In this document: positions 26,944 through 38,903 of the stretch, in pieces
Numbering within the stretch: position 1 is the first letter of the stretch
How the letters are laid out: every line of letters starts with the position of its first letter
Source: Gymnogyps californianus
Taxonomy: Eukaryota > Chordata > Aves > Accipitriformes > Cathartidae
Assembly (NCBI RefSeq): GCF_018139145.2
Contig: NC_059474.1
Coordinates: 41,186,344 to 41,250,343 of the forward strand
DNA length: 64,000 bases
Direction of reading: 5' to 3'
Notes under the pieces: generated by a model
Told to the model about the DNA's origin: nothing
Seen by the model: only the letters and a program-made list of their open reading frames with translations
The model's database searches: none
Program-made: the position numbers and the translations under genes

Positions 26944-29900
26944 CAATTACTCAATGAAGAGAAGAAAGTTATTTAGGTTGCAAAGTCAAGGAGCGAAAAA
27001 TTAGGAAATGCCAAATTTACTGTTGTCTGTGCAATGGTGACCTCAGTGGAGAAATGCATTATCTACTGTCACAGTGCAAGAAGTGTAATTCCCTTTCCCA
27101 AGTAAAGGAACATCCTCTATCTTCTAAATGTCTTCTTGCCAAGTGCTGAAAATACATGCAGCGCAGACAGTGCCAGAAGTAGCATTCTGAAATTACTATT
27201 GCAAAGTAAAAGGAAATAGCTTGTATCCTGTGGGGGGAGGGGGATAAAACCCCTGGAGTAACTTTCTCTCCCCCTCTCTTTAATTTATGTTGCCTTGATT
27301 TGCATTCTGTTGTTTTTCAAACGCATACGATTCATTTTATATGCTTTTTCCTTCCTTGCATCCTGCTTGCTAGCTAGATCATCTGGTGCATTCTCATCCA
27401 CCAAGAAATAGGTTCTCTGGGAGGACAAGGAGCAGGCCTCCCTTTACTCAAAATAATACTTCCGCACTGCTCTAGCGAGCGAAGCCTTTTTCTTGCTAGG
27501 ATACAGTTTTTCCACACGTGGTGTAGTTTCTTCTGCTTGGTAGTGCCAGGATTTTCTCCTCTCAATCTTTAATCCTTTTTTGTCAAAAATCTACCCAGTT
27601 TTTACTCCATTTATATCCTGATCTCCCTTTGCTTAGCTGTTTCCCCATACTATTTGCTAGCTAAAATTTAATTTAGTCATCTTTTCCTCTCCCTTTATTC
27701 CCATGCCTGGCAGTAGCCTCTTGGAAGTCTAATATTCTTTATGACAGCACCTACATAAAGAAGTTAAGCTGCATTTCTCATTTACTCCCTATCCACCATG
27801 TGATAAACACAGTGTGAAAACTGAAGTCAGTGGTAGTATCTGCCTTGCTACACTGGGTTCCATTTTTGTGGCAAGCTGGCTCATCTTGTATTATCTTTAT
27901 CACAAAATAGCACAGTCATATATATATAATAGAGAGAAATATTACTCAGTTAGACTTCTTTTAGAGTAAAATAGTCTGAATTTTTTCATAAGGGCATCAA
28001 GAACTTCATTTTGAAATGAACATTTAAAGAGAGATTAAGTGGTTAAGGCAAAACTGTGATTTATCGTAAAAGCATAATAAAACTGAATTTTCATTTTTAC
28101 TAATTAATTTTCTTGGATTTAGAAAAGGGTCCTAACAATAGTGGGTATTTTTAGAAATGAACAATACCCTCTCAACAGGTGGACACGATTGTCATTCTGT
28201 GTAGACACAACAGTCCTAATCCTTTGTATGTATATTGTTCATGTAACTGGTGGCACCCATAGGCATGTCAATTCGCATGCACAGGTCTATGGTTTATGCT
28301 TACAGTTAAGGTAGCCGCATGAAAATGCTAGGCATGCAGTGGCACCTGTACTTGGACCAAGGACATGAGAGGAAAGCTTGAGCTCAAGATGGGCAGTTAG
28401 ATCAACCCGTCTAGTTACATCACTCTTATTTCGGAAGGCACTACATTTCAGTGAGCTCCTTCTGAACGGTGTACAATTTGAATTAAAGCAGCTAGTGCTT
28501 GGTTAAGATACATCCCCCAAAAGGTTGGCTGGTTTTGGCTTAAAGACAGCAAGAGAGGGAACAAGTGCAGAAGGGGCCAGTTCATTTGATAGATTTTTCT
28601 GCTGGTCCCTCTTAGAAGCTGGACCACATTTTTTATTTGAATTTGTCTCACTTTGGCTTCCACCCTTAAACTCATTTTGTATTTCTCTAATATCTAAAGG
28701 ATTACACACACTGTTTTCTCTCTATGAAGGAACTAGTGTCATACAATCAAGTTGCTTGTCAATCTTCTTGGTTTTTTTCAAAAATAATACAGATTGAACA
28801 TTCTAAGTTTCTTGTTGTGAGACACGTTCTTTGTAATATTTTTATATGCCCATCTTAATTTTTCAATATCTTTTTAAAAAGTGGACAATAAGACTCATTA
28901 CCTATTCTCTCTACACATACAAAACCAGAGTAGCTCATTTCACCACAAAGTTGTACTGGGAATGATGTTCATTTAGGTACTCATTTTGACTCCCAAATCT
29001 TCTTCTGGAACCACCGCTTTCCAATATATACTGTCCTATTCTGGAAATATGACTTGTTTCTAGACTTTTCTTTTAAATCGTGTGCAATGTCAGTGCACTT
29101 GTGTTGTGTAAGAAAATCACCTTGTAGAGAGATGCTTAGCAACTATGTAAAAATATCTCCAGTACGGACCTAGAGGAGGGATATTTTCCCCTGTAATTTA
29201 GGGCCTTTACTTAATTATTTAACAACTATCTGACTATCAGCTTTTAATTGGGTAATAAAAGGCCTTTGCTGTCACCTTGTGAGACTGTCAGTGGATGAAA
29301 TAGGGCAACTCTAAGGTTAAAAAAAATGGAAGAAGAAAGCAGAAGATCTAGAACACTTTATGCTACTTACTATGGCTGTTTTTGTTCACGGACAACTCAC
29401 CAGAATGCACAGCGAAGATCAACAAACACTTGATTTTTTTAACTTGTCATATTTCCTGAGTGCTCTTGGGGATTGCCAAACAACTGAAGAAGGATCCAGT
29501 CTTGGGACGAAGTTGTATGTTCTCAGCTAGTATCAGGATCTAGCTAACGAAGGGAGCAATGTTTTTCCTAGTTATGTCTTTAAAGTACATTTATCGTGCG
29601 GCTTATACTCTGGCAGAAAAACCATTCCTAATCTGTTTTAAAACAAATAGATTGTGTACAGCTGTCCCTATATCCAAGGCAAAATGATGATTTAATGTTG
29701 ATTAAGAGAGAAGGCCTTTGAAGTGAGCGAGGCAGGAGCCCATAGTATGTCTTTAGTGATCATTATCAGTCTTTCCCTGAAGGGTGACTTGGTGCCAAAA
29801 GCGCTTTCCCCAAACTGGCTGAGGTGGATTCAGGAGCAAATGCTTTGTAAATTTAAAAAGACCTTCTCATTCACAGGCCTCTGATGTCTTATTCCTTTAG

Positions 29901-30569
29901 CTGTATTAATGTCTGAGAATAAGCAGATGCAGCCTTTTTCACTGGTTAACTACAAAAGGGGCAAGGTCCACTGCTACACGGCACTGTGGGCATTATTTAT
30001 TCATCACAAGAAGAGCAACTGAGCATGTATCCTGCAGTAAAATCAAAGAAAAGTTGCTAGGTTTGTTTGTTCCTTTTTCATATGAACAGCTGCTTTAGCA
30101 AAAGAAAAAGCATTTGGATTTAGCTTTTTATAACTAAACACTTTTGTGAATCATTATATAAAAGTATAGAAAAAGCAATCAAGTTCTCTCTCTCACTTGT
30201 TTGTCTCACAGTTACATGCCAAACACCAGTCACAATACATGTGTGTGTATGTGGACCTACACATAAACACTGTATATTATATACACATACGCACACATGC
30301 TTACATTGCCATCTGAAATGAAATGAGCGGTAAGTCATTCATATTTGCATCTGTCTATCCATCTGTCTATGATTTGGTTAAAAAAATTCACAGTACCAGT
30401 GACAGATAAGAGCAATCCTGTGTTGTTTCACACTAACAGTTGTAAAGAATGTAATTCCCATATAGCTGAAGGGTTGATGGCAACAGAAAGGAGGCACTAG
30501 GGAAACTGTGTTTCCTTGTTTGACAATTACAATTTACATTAATTTAGGAAAATGCCGATTTTGCCTCAT

Positions 30570-30604
30570 CAAAAAAAAAACAAACCCAAAACCCAAACAA
30601 AACC
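30570..30604 (+). repeat. A/C-only tract of the avian type
   Basis: A run of ten A followed by mixed 'caaaccc' and 'aaaaccc' units, 35 bases with no G or T. Such tracts often derive from poly(A) stretches and are common in bird sequence. Confidence 0.8.
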
Positions 30605-32374
30605 ATCAATAATTTTGCTGGTAAACCTCTTTTCATCTCAAATCACAGGAGTCCGCAGTTTTACAAACCCAAAAATCCATCGTTACCTGTTTATTTCTTA
30701 GCGTTCTATAAATAGTCACCATATACGCTCCCCCTGAACAGTGCTTACCATCAAAGACTTTGTAGCTACTGTAGCATCCCCATTACTGAGATACTTTCTC
30801 AAATACCATAGTATTAGGCAAAACCAAAAATATAATGATTTTAAGCATACAGTGTTCTTCTGTAAGTATGACCAAGACACTTTTGTTTCCACTGCTGAGA
30901 AAGGACGCTTTGCTATTGACTTCAGGGGGAGGGTGGGGAAGGAAACTGATCCTTTGATGGAGAAGGGTTTTCTATAATTGTCTGTAATTTAAAAATTATG
31001 TAAATGTTGTACTGTGAGAGCTGCCAGATTGACAATTCTGGGAATTTAAGTAGAGAGCAATAGCGTGGGTTTCTCAACATTGCTCCATTATTGTGCTGCA
31101 AATCATGCCAGGAGGGAGATATGTCTTAAATATACATAACCAAGTGCAGAAGAGCACTTCTAGACCCACATTGTAAAATTTTAATTCTTCCTCAACCTCC
31201 TCCCTCCCAAATAACCAAAACCAGACAAGTTTTTGGCTGAAAATCTTTTGTTTAGGGGCATTTTCATGAAAAGTTGAAATCATAAACCATTTTTCCATAG
31301 AAAAAGAGGTTTTGTATGAAATTTTCAGCTAGCCATATTAACTTCAAGCCTTTTCTTCCTATAAATATAAAAATTAATCTTGCTTTATCTTTTTTCTTTT
31401 TAATTTGGTTGATTTTTCAGTGTTAGTTCCTATTCTGTAACAAAAAACATCAAAACATGGAAAAATTTGCATGTTAATGTGTTTTTCACATTGTTTTTCA
31501 AAACAGCTATTCTGTTAAGGTCTGACTATTTCACAGCTAGGTAAGGTGAGGCATGGATAATACCATACAGCATCAAAACCTACTTTGTGGCAATCTCCTG
31601 TGAAGCCCAAAATTGTGAATTTGACAGCTAAAGATTTTGGTGGGAGCAGAATTGCAATGAAAGGTCAAATCATTCTCCAAGCCTACTTAATCCTTGACCT
31701 TGCTAAAACTGATGAAGGTAGCAATTAATCCCAATTATAGAGTTTCATTTTGTGCAATATACAATGTAAAATTTATTTAATGAAGTTTGTCTGATAAATT
31801 ATGCCTAGATTTAGTTACTGACTGATTAGCCAGCATCTCTAGCAGGGTATCATTATTAGATTTGGTAAAGGGAATTATCTGTTTTAAATATTTATCCTTC
31901 TGGTTATGGAATGACAGTCTGTAAACATGTCATTCAAAAGGTTTTTTTCCTGAATCTTTTCTCACCAAAATATCAGGACTTTTTTAACAATTCAGTGAAA
32001 ATGTTGGTTTTGACTTTTTCCATCACTTGCATGTTTCTGTTTTGTTCCAGAGGGCAATAAAAATGAATGACCTGCAGGTTCGGGTTTTGTTTCTTTTCAA
32101 AAAAATGTGACACGCTGCAAAACATCCACAATTTTGGGAAAATCATTTCAAAAGATGTAAGAACCCCAGAACAACCTAGTTTTTCTACTTTATAGCTTGC
32201 TAGTAATTAAAGAAATTTTGAAAAGTTATGAAGTTACAGTTTCAGCATCAAGGATAGGAAAGTATCTTAAATAGGTCTAAGATATAATTGGTGAAGCTTA
32301 ACAGAAAAACCTCAAACAAAAATGTTTCAAGATATAAAAATGGGAAATCTGGAAACCCTATGCAGTTCTGCCAA

Positions 32375-32502
32375 AAGACTTGATCCTGCAAAAGCTGCAT
32401 TTGCTGTTTACTGCCTTGATCAGTTCTCTAGCAGTTGTAGGCCTACTTATCGTAGTAGTATACAAAATTAGTAGATGTTTAGTGGATTGGATCCTTAGTG
32501 TC
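32375..32502. repeat. Possible decayed palindromic repeat
   Basis: 'gacttgatcctgcaaaagct' near 32379 and 'ggattggatcctt' near 32485 resemble the opposing ends of the 'gggcctgatcctgcaaa...tttgcaggattgggcc' repeat. The interior is not recognisable. Confidence 0.35.
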
Positions 32503-33223
32503 CAGACATTTTTCTAAACGTATGTTCAGACCCCCTGTGTAAGCTCATGTATAATTAACTGATTTTAGTCTATTATTTTGTCTTCATGTCTGTGACTGAG
32601 GACCTTCTCATTCTCAAATTTCACATTTCTTGGCTTGCTTAAAAAAAATCCTTTTGCCCAGTGTCATAATTGTTTAGTATTTCAATTCTCTAAGTAAGTT
32701 TTGGGCTAAAAATTAGTCCCATGTCAACCCTACATGGTATGCACATTAAAAATATTTATTTACAGAGTAGTTCCTCACAACAGTAAGAATAACATAATCA
32801 CAAACATTCAAAACCTGTTCACCTTATTGAAATACAGCTGAAAGAAGACAATTTGTTCATGCTTGAACTAAGGAAGAACTGGCAATTTTCGTCTCTAAGG
32901 AAAATATCTGAACAGACCATTTTAAATTGCATGGACAGCATCTCTGTGCTTTGAGCCTTATGTCACCATACTGTCCGCTCTGAATGTTAACCTGAGTTGA
33001 TGCTAATTTTTGAAATCCAAAAAATATGTTAGTGTTTTTCCATCCATGACCAAAAAAATGCCCATATTCTTCACAGATAATGTGGTTTCAAGATCCCAGG
33101 AATAGCCAACATTTGAAGGAATAAGGCTAATTAGATCAATTTATGGAAAAAATGCATGATCCATTCTTTAATAAACCGTTGGCCAATATAATAAGGCTGA
33201 CAACAGGGTCCCTCATAACCAGA

Positions 33224-33256
33224 GAATTAACTAATTCTGAATTAATTAAGAATTAG
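33224..33256. repeat. Overlapping short palindromes in an AT-rich, homeodomain-type cluster
   Basis: 'ctaattct' (33231-33238) pairs with 'agaattag' (33249-33256), and the same 'taattct' also pairs with 'agaatta' just upstream (about 33223-33229), so two mutually exclusive hairpins can form. The stretch carries several TAATT cores. Confidence 0.6.
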
Positions 33257-35534
33257 CAGAGTGTGGAAAACTCTGTGACTTGCACCAGAGACTTCACTTT
33301 CTTCCAGAGAAGAATGACACTGTGGATAACGGGCAGGAATTTAAACAGCAAAAATAGACATTATTATGAATCCTAAATAATCAGAATGAATGTGGGACCA
33401 CCATCAACAAAAAACCCAAAAGCTAACATGACTGTACTATGCTTGCAGAACTATATAGTGCAATCAGGAATTAAATGCCAAAGGATTGTGTGAGCCTCCT
33501 GAGAGAGGTGGAGTGTATAATTTCACAAAAAAATGGTCCTTCTTGTCCCATTCTCTATTTAAGTCATCTTTATCTCCATTTTCTCTTTTTTCTCACTTTT
33601 GCTATTTATAGTGTCCTGAGGATACACCTTCTTCACAGAATCTAATGGCGATTTTGCTGCCAAGTAGAAAACTGCCTAAAATATCTTGAGATATTATGCT
33701 ATTAACGTCTTTCACTATATCTGTGGTATTCAGAATAATAATAAATGTGGAAACATAGGCTGAACTATATTGGTTACGAATCAGTTAAAGAAAATGAGCC
33801 AAAAATAACATCTGCACCAGCAAATCTGCACTGCTTAGCATACGGTTTTAATTTAAAAATATTTACTCCTAAATTTTGAGAGCTGTGAGAGGGTTTAGAT
33901 GTGTGCTTCTCATTAAAAAGATGCTGGCAGATAGTGTAGGCCAAATATTGGCTCTGGAGAAAGAAAGGTTTAGAAAAGACCTAATATTAGGCTACATTGA
34001 GCCATTGATTTTTTTCAGGCAGAAGTCTTCACTGAGTCCTAACAGAATTCACTTTAACAATTTTATGTGAATAATTGAAACTCTCACTTGACTTTTTGTC
34101 AGATAAATGTTTATGGTATTAGCTGGTACCTGGACATCATACAGTAATTAACTAGAGGTAGACCAGTTTAGTTCTTTTGATAAGGTTTTAACAAGAATCA
34201 GTTGTTAAATGTTAAAAATATGTCCTTTAAATGCAGGGTTAAGTATTTGAGTTTTTAGTTAGTAACGCTGGTGAATAAGAATGACTCTTAATTTGCTTGA
34301 CTGTGCCGACTCTTTCTAGAGGGGGAATTATTTCTAGAGGTCCCAAATGTTAGAAGCAACACAGTTCACTCTGCAGTGAAGGGGAACGGAGCAGTAAGAC
34401 TACATTGTCCACACCAGAGGTATGGGAGGGACATCATGTGTGAACGTGCAACTGCACAGCTATTTGCATCTGTTAGTCCAAACCCACAAACAGGAGTCTT
34501 TGTTGTAGGTTACAAGAATCAGCTTTGAAAGTGTCGCCTGTGCTGTCAATGTTTCGACAAGAATCCATCTATTTACCATCTGTTGCACCTCTTTGTATAT
34601 CGAAGGATTTGGACCCTTAAAATTCATGTGTGTATTTTCACAGTGGCCTCAGTCACTTCATGACGGTAATGAAAGTCACTCAGGACACTCTTTGGTCTTC
34701 CAAGAGATTCAGCCAAGCAGCTGAGCCTGAAATATATCTTATTAGATTTTCCCTTAATTTAAATGGCTATGTTAAAGCCACATTTAATTTAAAGATTCCT
34801 TTAAAATACCTAACATTCGCTTGTTAGGTTGTAGCCTGCCTGAATCACTATCCTTTTACTTTAAAATGACTTTTTAATTAAAAAAGAAAATACAAGAGAA
34901 GTAAAAACAAATTGACAATGCTATAAAAAGATTTTTATGTGATTGGGTAAATTTAAAGATTTCTGCAATTAAACATTCCTAACTTTGTGGTGATTTTCTT
35001 TTCTTTTTGTTGTATTTAATTTTTCTATAAACTGTTTGGATAAAAATTATTTTTAATTGTCCAGTGATAAAAGCTGTCCAACAACAGAAAAGCCCACATC
35101 TGTTTCAACGGCAGACATATAAAACCTGTGTGACAAACACGATCATTAAACAATCTGATTTTCTTGTTGGGAGGGTTTAATGCTGTTGGGTGTAGTATTA
35201 AAATGTAGAATTTGATAGTGCATCTTAAAATTTTAATGATGTGTTCATGAATATAAAACATGCTTCCACCAGTGACTTTATGACTTCTCCTCTGCATAAT
35301 TAGTGGTATCTGTTTTATGAGCTTACTGTTGTTGCCTTGATCCCATGAAAATGTGAAACCACTGTAATAATTTACACCATTCCAGAGCTTTAAAGATACA
35401 AGCTGGGAATTATTCCTCTTTTCTCCTTCCATATTCCCTTGCTTTTAATACCAAAACAGAACTTTAAGTGGCCTTCGTGAAAGCTGGACAAGGAAAAAAG
35501 TTCAAGGACAATATTTAATTTTAAACATTTGTTG

Positions 35535-35568
35535 TAACACTGTATTTGTTGCAACACTGTATTTGTTG
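35535..35568 (+). repeat. 17-bp tandem duplication
   Basis: 'taacactgtatttgttg' (35535-35551) is followed directly by 'caacactgtatttgttg' (35552-35568). A partial 'atttgttg' precedes them. One mismatch in 17, so the duplication is fairly recent. Confidence 0.9.
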
Positions 35569-36559
35569 CCTCAGCTTAAATCTGCCTTGTTAGCTTCTGT
35601 TAGAGGATGAGACTATCTTCCTACCACAAAACTGGTAAATTTAAGTGATTTCATTCATTGAGCAAATTTGTTAAAAAAAATAAATGAATCTGTGTTTCTA
35701 GTGTGTAAAATAAAACGTGACTAATTTCCAGCAAGAAAAATAATTATCCACATGATAATGATTCTATGATCACAATTGGCTAACTTCTAAACTATCATTC
35801 ATTGCACAGCCTCTCCCCATTCTTCCTCCTCCAGACTTCCAAAAGCACTGGACCCACACAAATAAAACATCATTTGATTCATGACAGGGAACACGGTATT
35901 TTGCTTGGAAACCTAGACCAAATATTAGGCAAGAAGGACAGCAGTACAGGTCTTGTTGCTTCTTTGATTTCACATATGTAAATCAAGGCTGGCACCAGCT
36001 AAAACAATGGTGGGTTCTTGTGGCATTTAACAGGCATGACTAATTAATCTTCCTCCACTCAGAGAAGATAGTGAGGGTGTGAGCAATATTTACAGACACG
36101 TATTCCAAATGAACACACACGCTCCTGGAGGTTACTCAAAAGCAGAAAAGTTGTCGTTGCCTATGCTTTGTGCAAGGCCCATCCACAGCCTGATTCTGAG
36201 TTGTTTCCCTTCAGAATTTAAACAAAATAAAAAAGAAAAGAGTTGACCACCATGGAGCAAAGACAGAGTTTCAACTTTCAGCCCAAAAAGTGGAGTTTCT
36301 AAGAAGTTTTGTAAATACCATTCACAAAAAAAAAGTAAAAATGAATGCTGAAAATAGACAAAGCCTCTAGTGATGATTTGGTAACACTATTGACTATAGC
36401 ACTTGAAATGAGCTGAGTTTCTCACCAGTTAAACAGCATCATTTTGCTATTCATCTAGGGAGAAGACACCTAGATAAAAAAATGTGCTTAGTGGAAATTA
36501 CCCTTTCTGTGAAACTTGTGTAAAGCATGAAAAAAATTATTTTTATTTTCCATCAATTG

Positions 36560-36633
36560 CATTTCCTTCTAAAGAACATTGGTTCGGTTGCTTATATCTG
36601 GGGGAGGTTATCACCTTTGTCTGAGGGTTATAA
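36560..36633 (+). repeat. Diverged direct repeat, copy A
   Basis: About 72 bp that align with 37311-37384 at roughly 55 matching positions by hand alignment, with one or two single-base gaps. The best-conserved blocks are 'ccttctaaagaacatt' against 'tcttctgaagaacatt', and 'gggaggttatc' in both. It is either an old local duplication or two copies of an unrecognised dispersed repeat. Confidence 0.65.
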
Positions 36634-37310
36634 ATAGAGACGCATCATTGTCATAGGTGCTGTCATAGGAGTAACACTTCCTGTGACACTTTCTATTATT
36701 CTCTGCAGTCATTCCTTTGATCGAGATACAGTACATCCGGTGCCTGAAAAGAAATGTCATCCAGCCGGAAAACCTGGCCATGAAAAGAATTTGGGCACAA
36801 GGGATCTGGGTTACCACGTGCATGAGGCGATGTAGAATAATAAGCAAATGCAGTCAAAACAATCCATCATTTCAAAATCATATTCATTTGGAATTGTTCA
36901 TTCAAAAAAGAAAAAAAAACCACAAAACATAATGTTTCAAATTTCATTACGATTTGGGATGAAAATAAATATCAGTGTATCAGAATACCTCAAGGGACCA
37001 AAGCTTCACTGCTCATTCAGTTCTAATGCAAAGAAGGATTCAAGTCCTCCTTATCTTAGCTCTTCCCATTTGATAAACATCAAGCAGTCCTAGCTGAAAG
37101 ATCCTTGCTTCTCACTGCGTTTCAAAGTGTCTGCCACAGAAGGTCTTATCTCACCCTGCTTTTACTCCCTGCAGCACAGTTGGGTAGGTGGAACTCTGAT
37201 TTAAATCAACCCCTTCGCTATGGGGCTAACCAGTTAAAGAGTTAAATTAATCTCCGTATTTGGCTCTCAAAAACAGTTCCAGTTTTGCACTCCCTATTTG
37301 AATTTTACTG

Positions 37311-37384
37311 GATTTTCTTCTGAAGAACATTTCTTTGTTGCTCACTTCAGTGGGAGGTTATCTCTTTCCTTTGAAGGTTATATT
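37311..37384 (+). repeat. Diverged direct repeat, copy B
   Basis: Partner of the copy 751 bp upstream, in the same orientation. Conserved blocks: 'tcttctgaagaacatt', 'gttgct', 'gggaggttatc' and 'aggttata'. Flanking sequence on either side does not align between the copies. Confidence 0.65.
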
Positions 37385-38571
37385 GTGATTGGCAGAGGGT
37401 CAGGAAACTTCAGTCACATTGGCCTGTTACGGAAATACTTTGAAAAATAAATGTGAAAGACAAATGCTAAGTAAAGAGACTCCTTAATCAGCAACAGTTC
37501 CATAAGACTTCAGACCCTGTGAGGTATCCACAAATGTTTTGTTTACACAGTTTATTAATATAGACATTTGGGAGCAACGGGAGATTTTCTGTTGACTTTG
37601 ATAGTCAAGCTTAAGATGTGTATGAGGTTCACGCTCTGTTGGCAGGATGTTCACGAAACAACAGTCTAAAAAACAAATACACTATATGGCCACTGTCAAG
37701 ATTGCATGTAGATTAGCAGACTTTTGTTATTAGGCAGTGCTGTTGGATTCTCCTAAGCTTTGTCTCACATCCACTCAACTTGCTAAAAGTAGTACTCTAT
37801 TACTATATGCCAGCGTCAACAAGATTAACACAGTACTGTTTGAAATAGATTCTCACAATACAAAAGGGCTAGGATTTCTAATATTCTAATACATTCTAAA
37901 ATATTATAATTTCTAGTTTTTTAATTTTACACTTCATTTTTATCTAAATATACTGAAAATAAGTCCCAGACAGAAACTTAAGGATGAATTCAGTATGCAT
38001 TATATGTTATATAATCCAAAGTATATATACTTTTATTTCAAAGTATCTGAGGAATGGGTCTTGCACTTTCTGATGTATAGCTCCAAATGCACTTATAAGT
38101 GGATAATAATATTAGAAGTGTTATGAATAATAACAAAGCTGGCTGGGAGCCTATTCTTTCTGGATAAATCCATTTTACTCTCTCTAGTAGCAAAGGGAGC
38201 TGTGTGCAATCAGCAGAAAGGCACATGTCCCCTGGATTTAAAGCCTGAGCTGTCCTCATTTGATTCAGTTGACCCTAATAACCATGTTTGCAGGGAGCCC
38301 AATTAGCAGCTGGTTGTAACATACTGTACCATATGTGCTGGATCTCAAAAGCACGAGTAGGAGCTTAAGGACAAAGGGTCAGGCTTAACTGTCATTTTTA
38401 TAAAAATGAATTTCCTCTAGGCATTTTAAAAGAAAAATTGTAGCAAACACATTAGAATAGTACAGCCATTATGGGAAATGGCAACTTAAGCAGTGGCCTA
38501 TGTATTTCACTTTCAGTAGGTCAGAACGTTATATAGTACTTCATATATTTCAATATTCTGCTGTATCCCCA

Positions 38572-38585
38572 CTGTCCCCTGGTGC
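38572..38585 (-). promoter_or_regulatory. Weak CTCF-like motif (minus strand)
   Basis: 'ctgtcccctggtgc' on the plus strand is the reverse complement of a CTCF-like core with two departures from consensus. Confidence 0.2.
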
Positions 38586-38888
38586 TATAGGGCACAGTCA
38601 GTCCAACTGTCACTACCAGAAAATCTTCCTTTGCTTTGGTGTTTTGAGATGTGCATAAACCTGGGACAGGAAGTTAAACCTCCATAAAGCACAGGTTTGG
38701 TCTCAGATTATGATTAATTTGACAGCAAAATGAGAAAAAGACGTTTCTATTTTTTCCTGGTTTGATCTACTCACTCTCTCAACCCCAGCTCCAATTTATT
38801 GCCCGCTCAACTGTGCCAATGCAACTGTTTATATGTCTGTGCTCTAAGTCAGATCAGTGCAGTGGTATAAAATGTTATAAAAGACCTC

Positions 38889-38903
38889 AAAAAAAAAAAA
38901 AAA
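38889..38903 (+). repeat. Homopolymer A15
   Basis: Fifteen consecutive A. Similar A14 runs occur at 46322-46335 and 56449-56462. Confidence 0.95.

Larger units (their letters stand above)
26944..36559. other. Noncoding, largely unique, AT-rich
   Basis: The longest repeat-poor stretch in the window. It holds AT-rich clusters with TAAT-type homeodomain cores at about 28.02-28.13, 29.20-29.28, 31.71-31.80 and 33.11-33.26 kb, the A/C tract at 30.57 kb and a possible decayed repeat at 32.4 kb. No exon or RNA gene is supported. Confidence 0.55.

Noticed and set aside
28448..28709. Two overlapping minus-strand frames (75 and 68 codons), one strongly hydrophilic, with further open segments upstream to about 29,130, suggesting a decayed processed pseudogene.
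   Set aside because: Frames of 70-odd codons are expected dozens of times in this window at its stop-codon frequency. The segments sit in different frames with stops between them, and I recognise no protein in them.
35025..35432. Minus-strand frame of 135 codons.
   Set aside because: About one frame of this length is expected by chance here. Composition follows the AT-rich background and no domain is visible.
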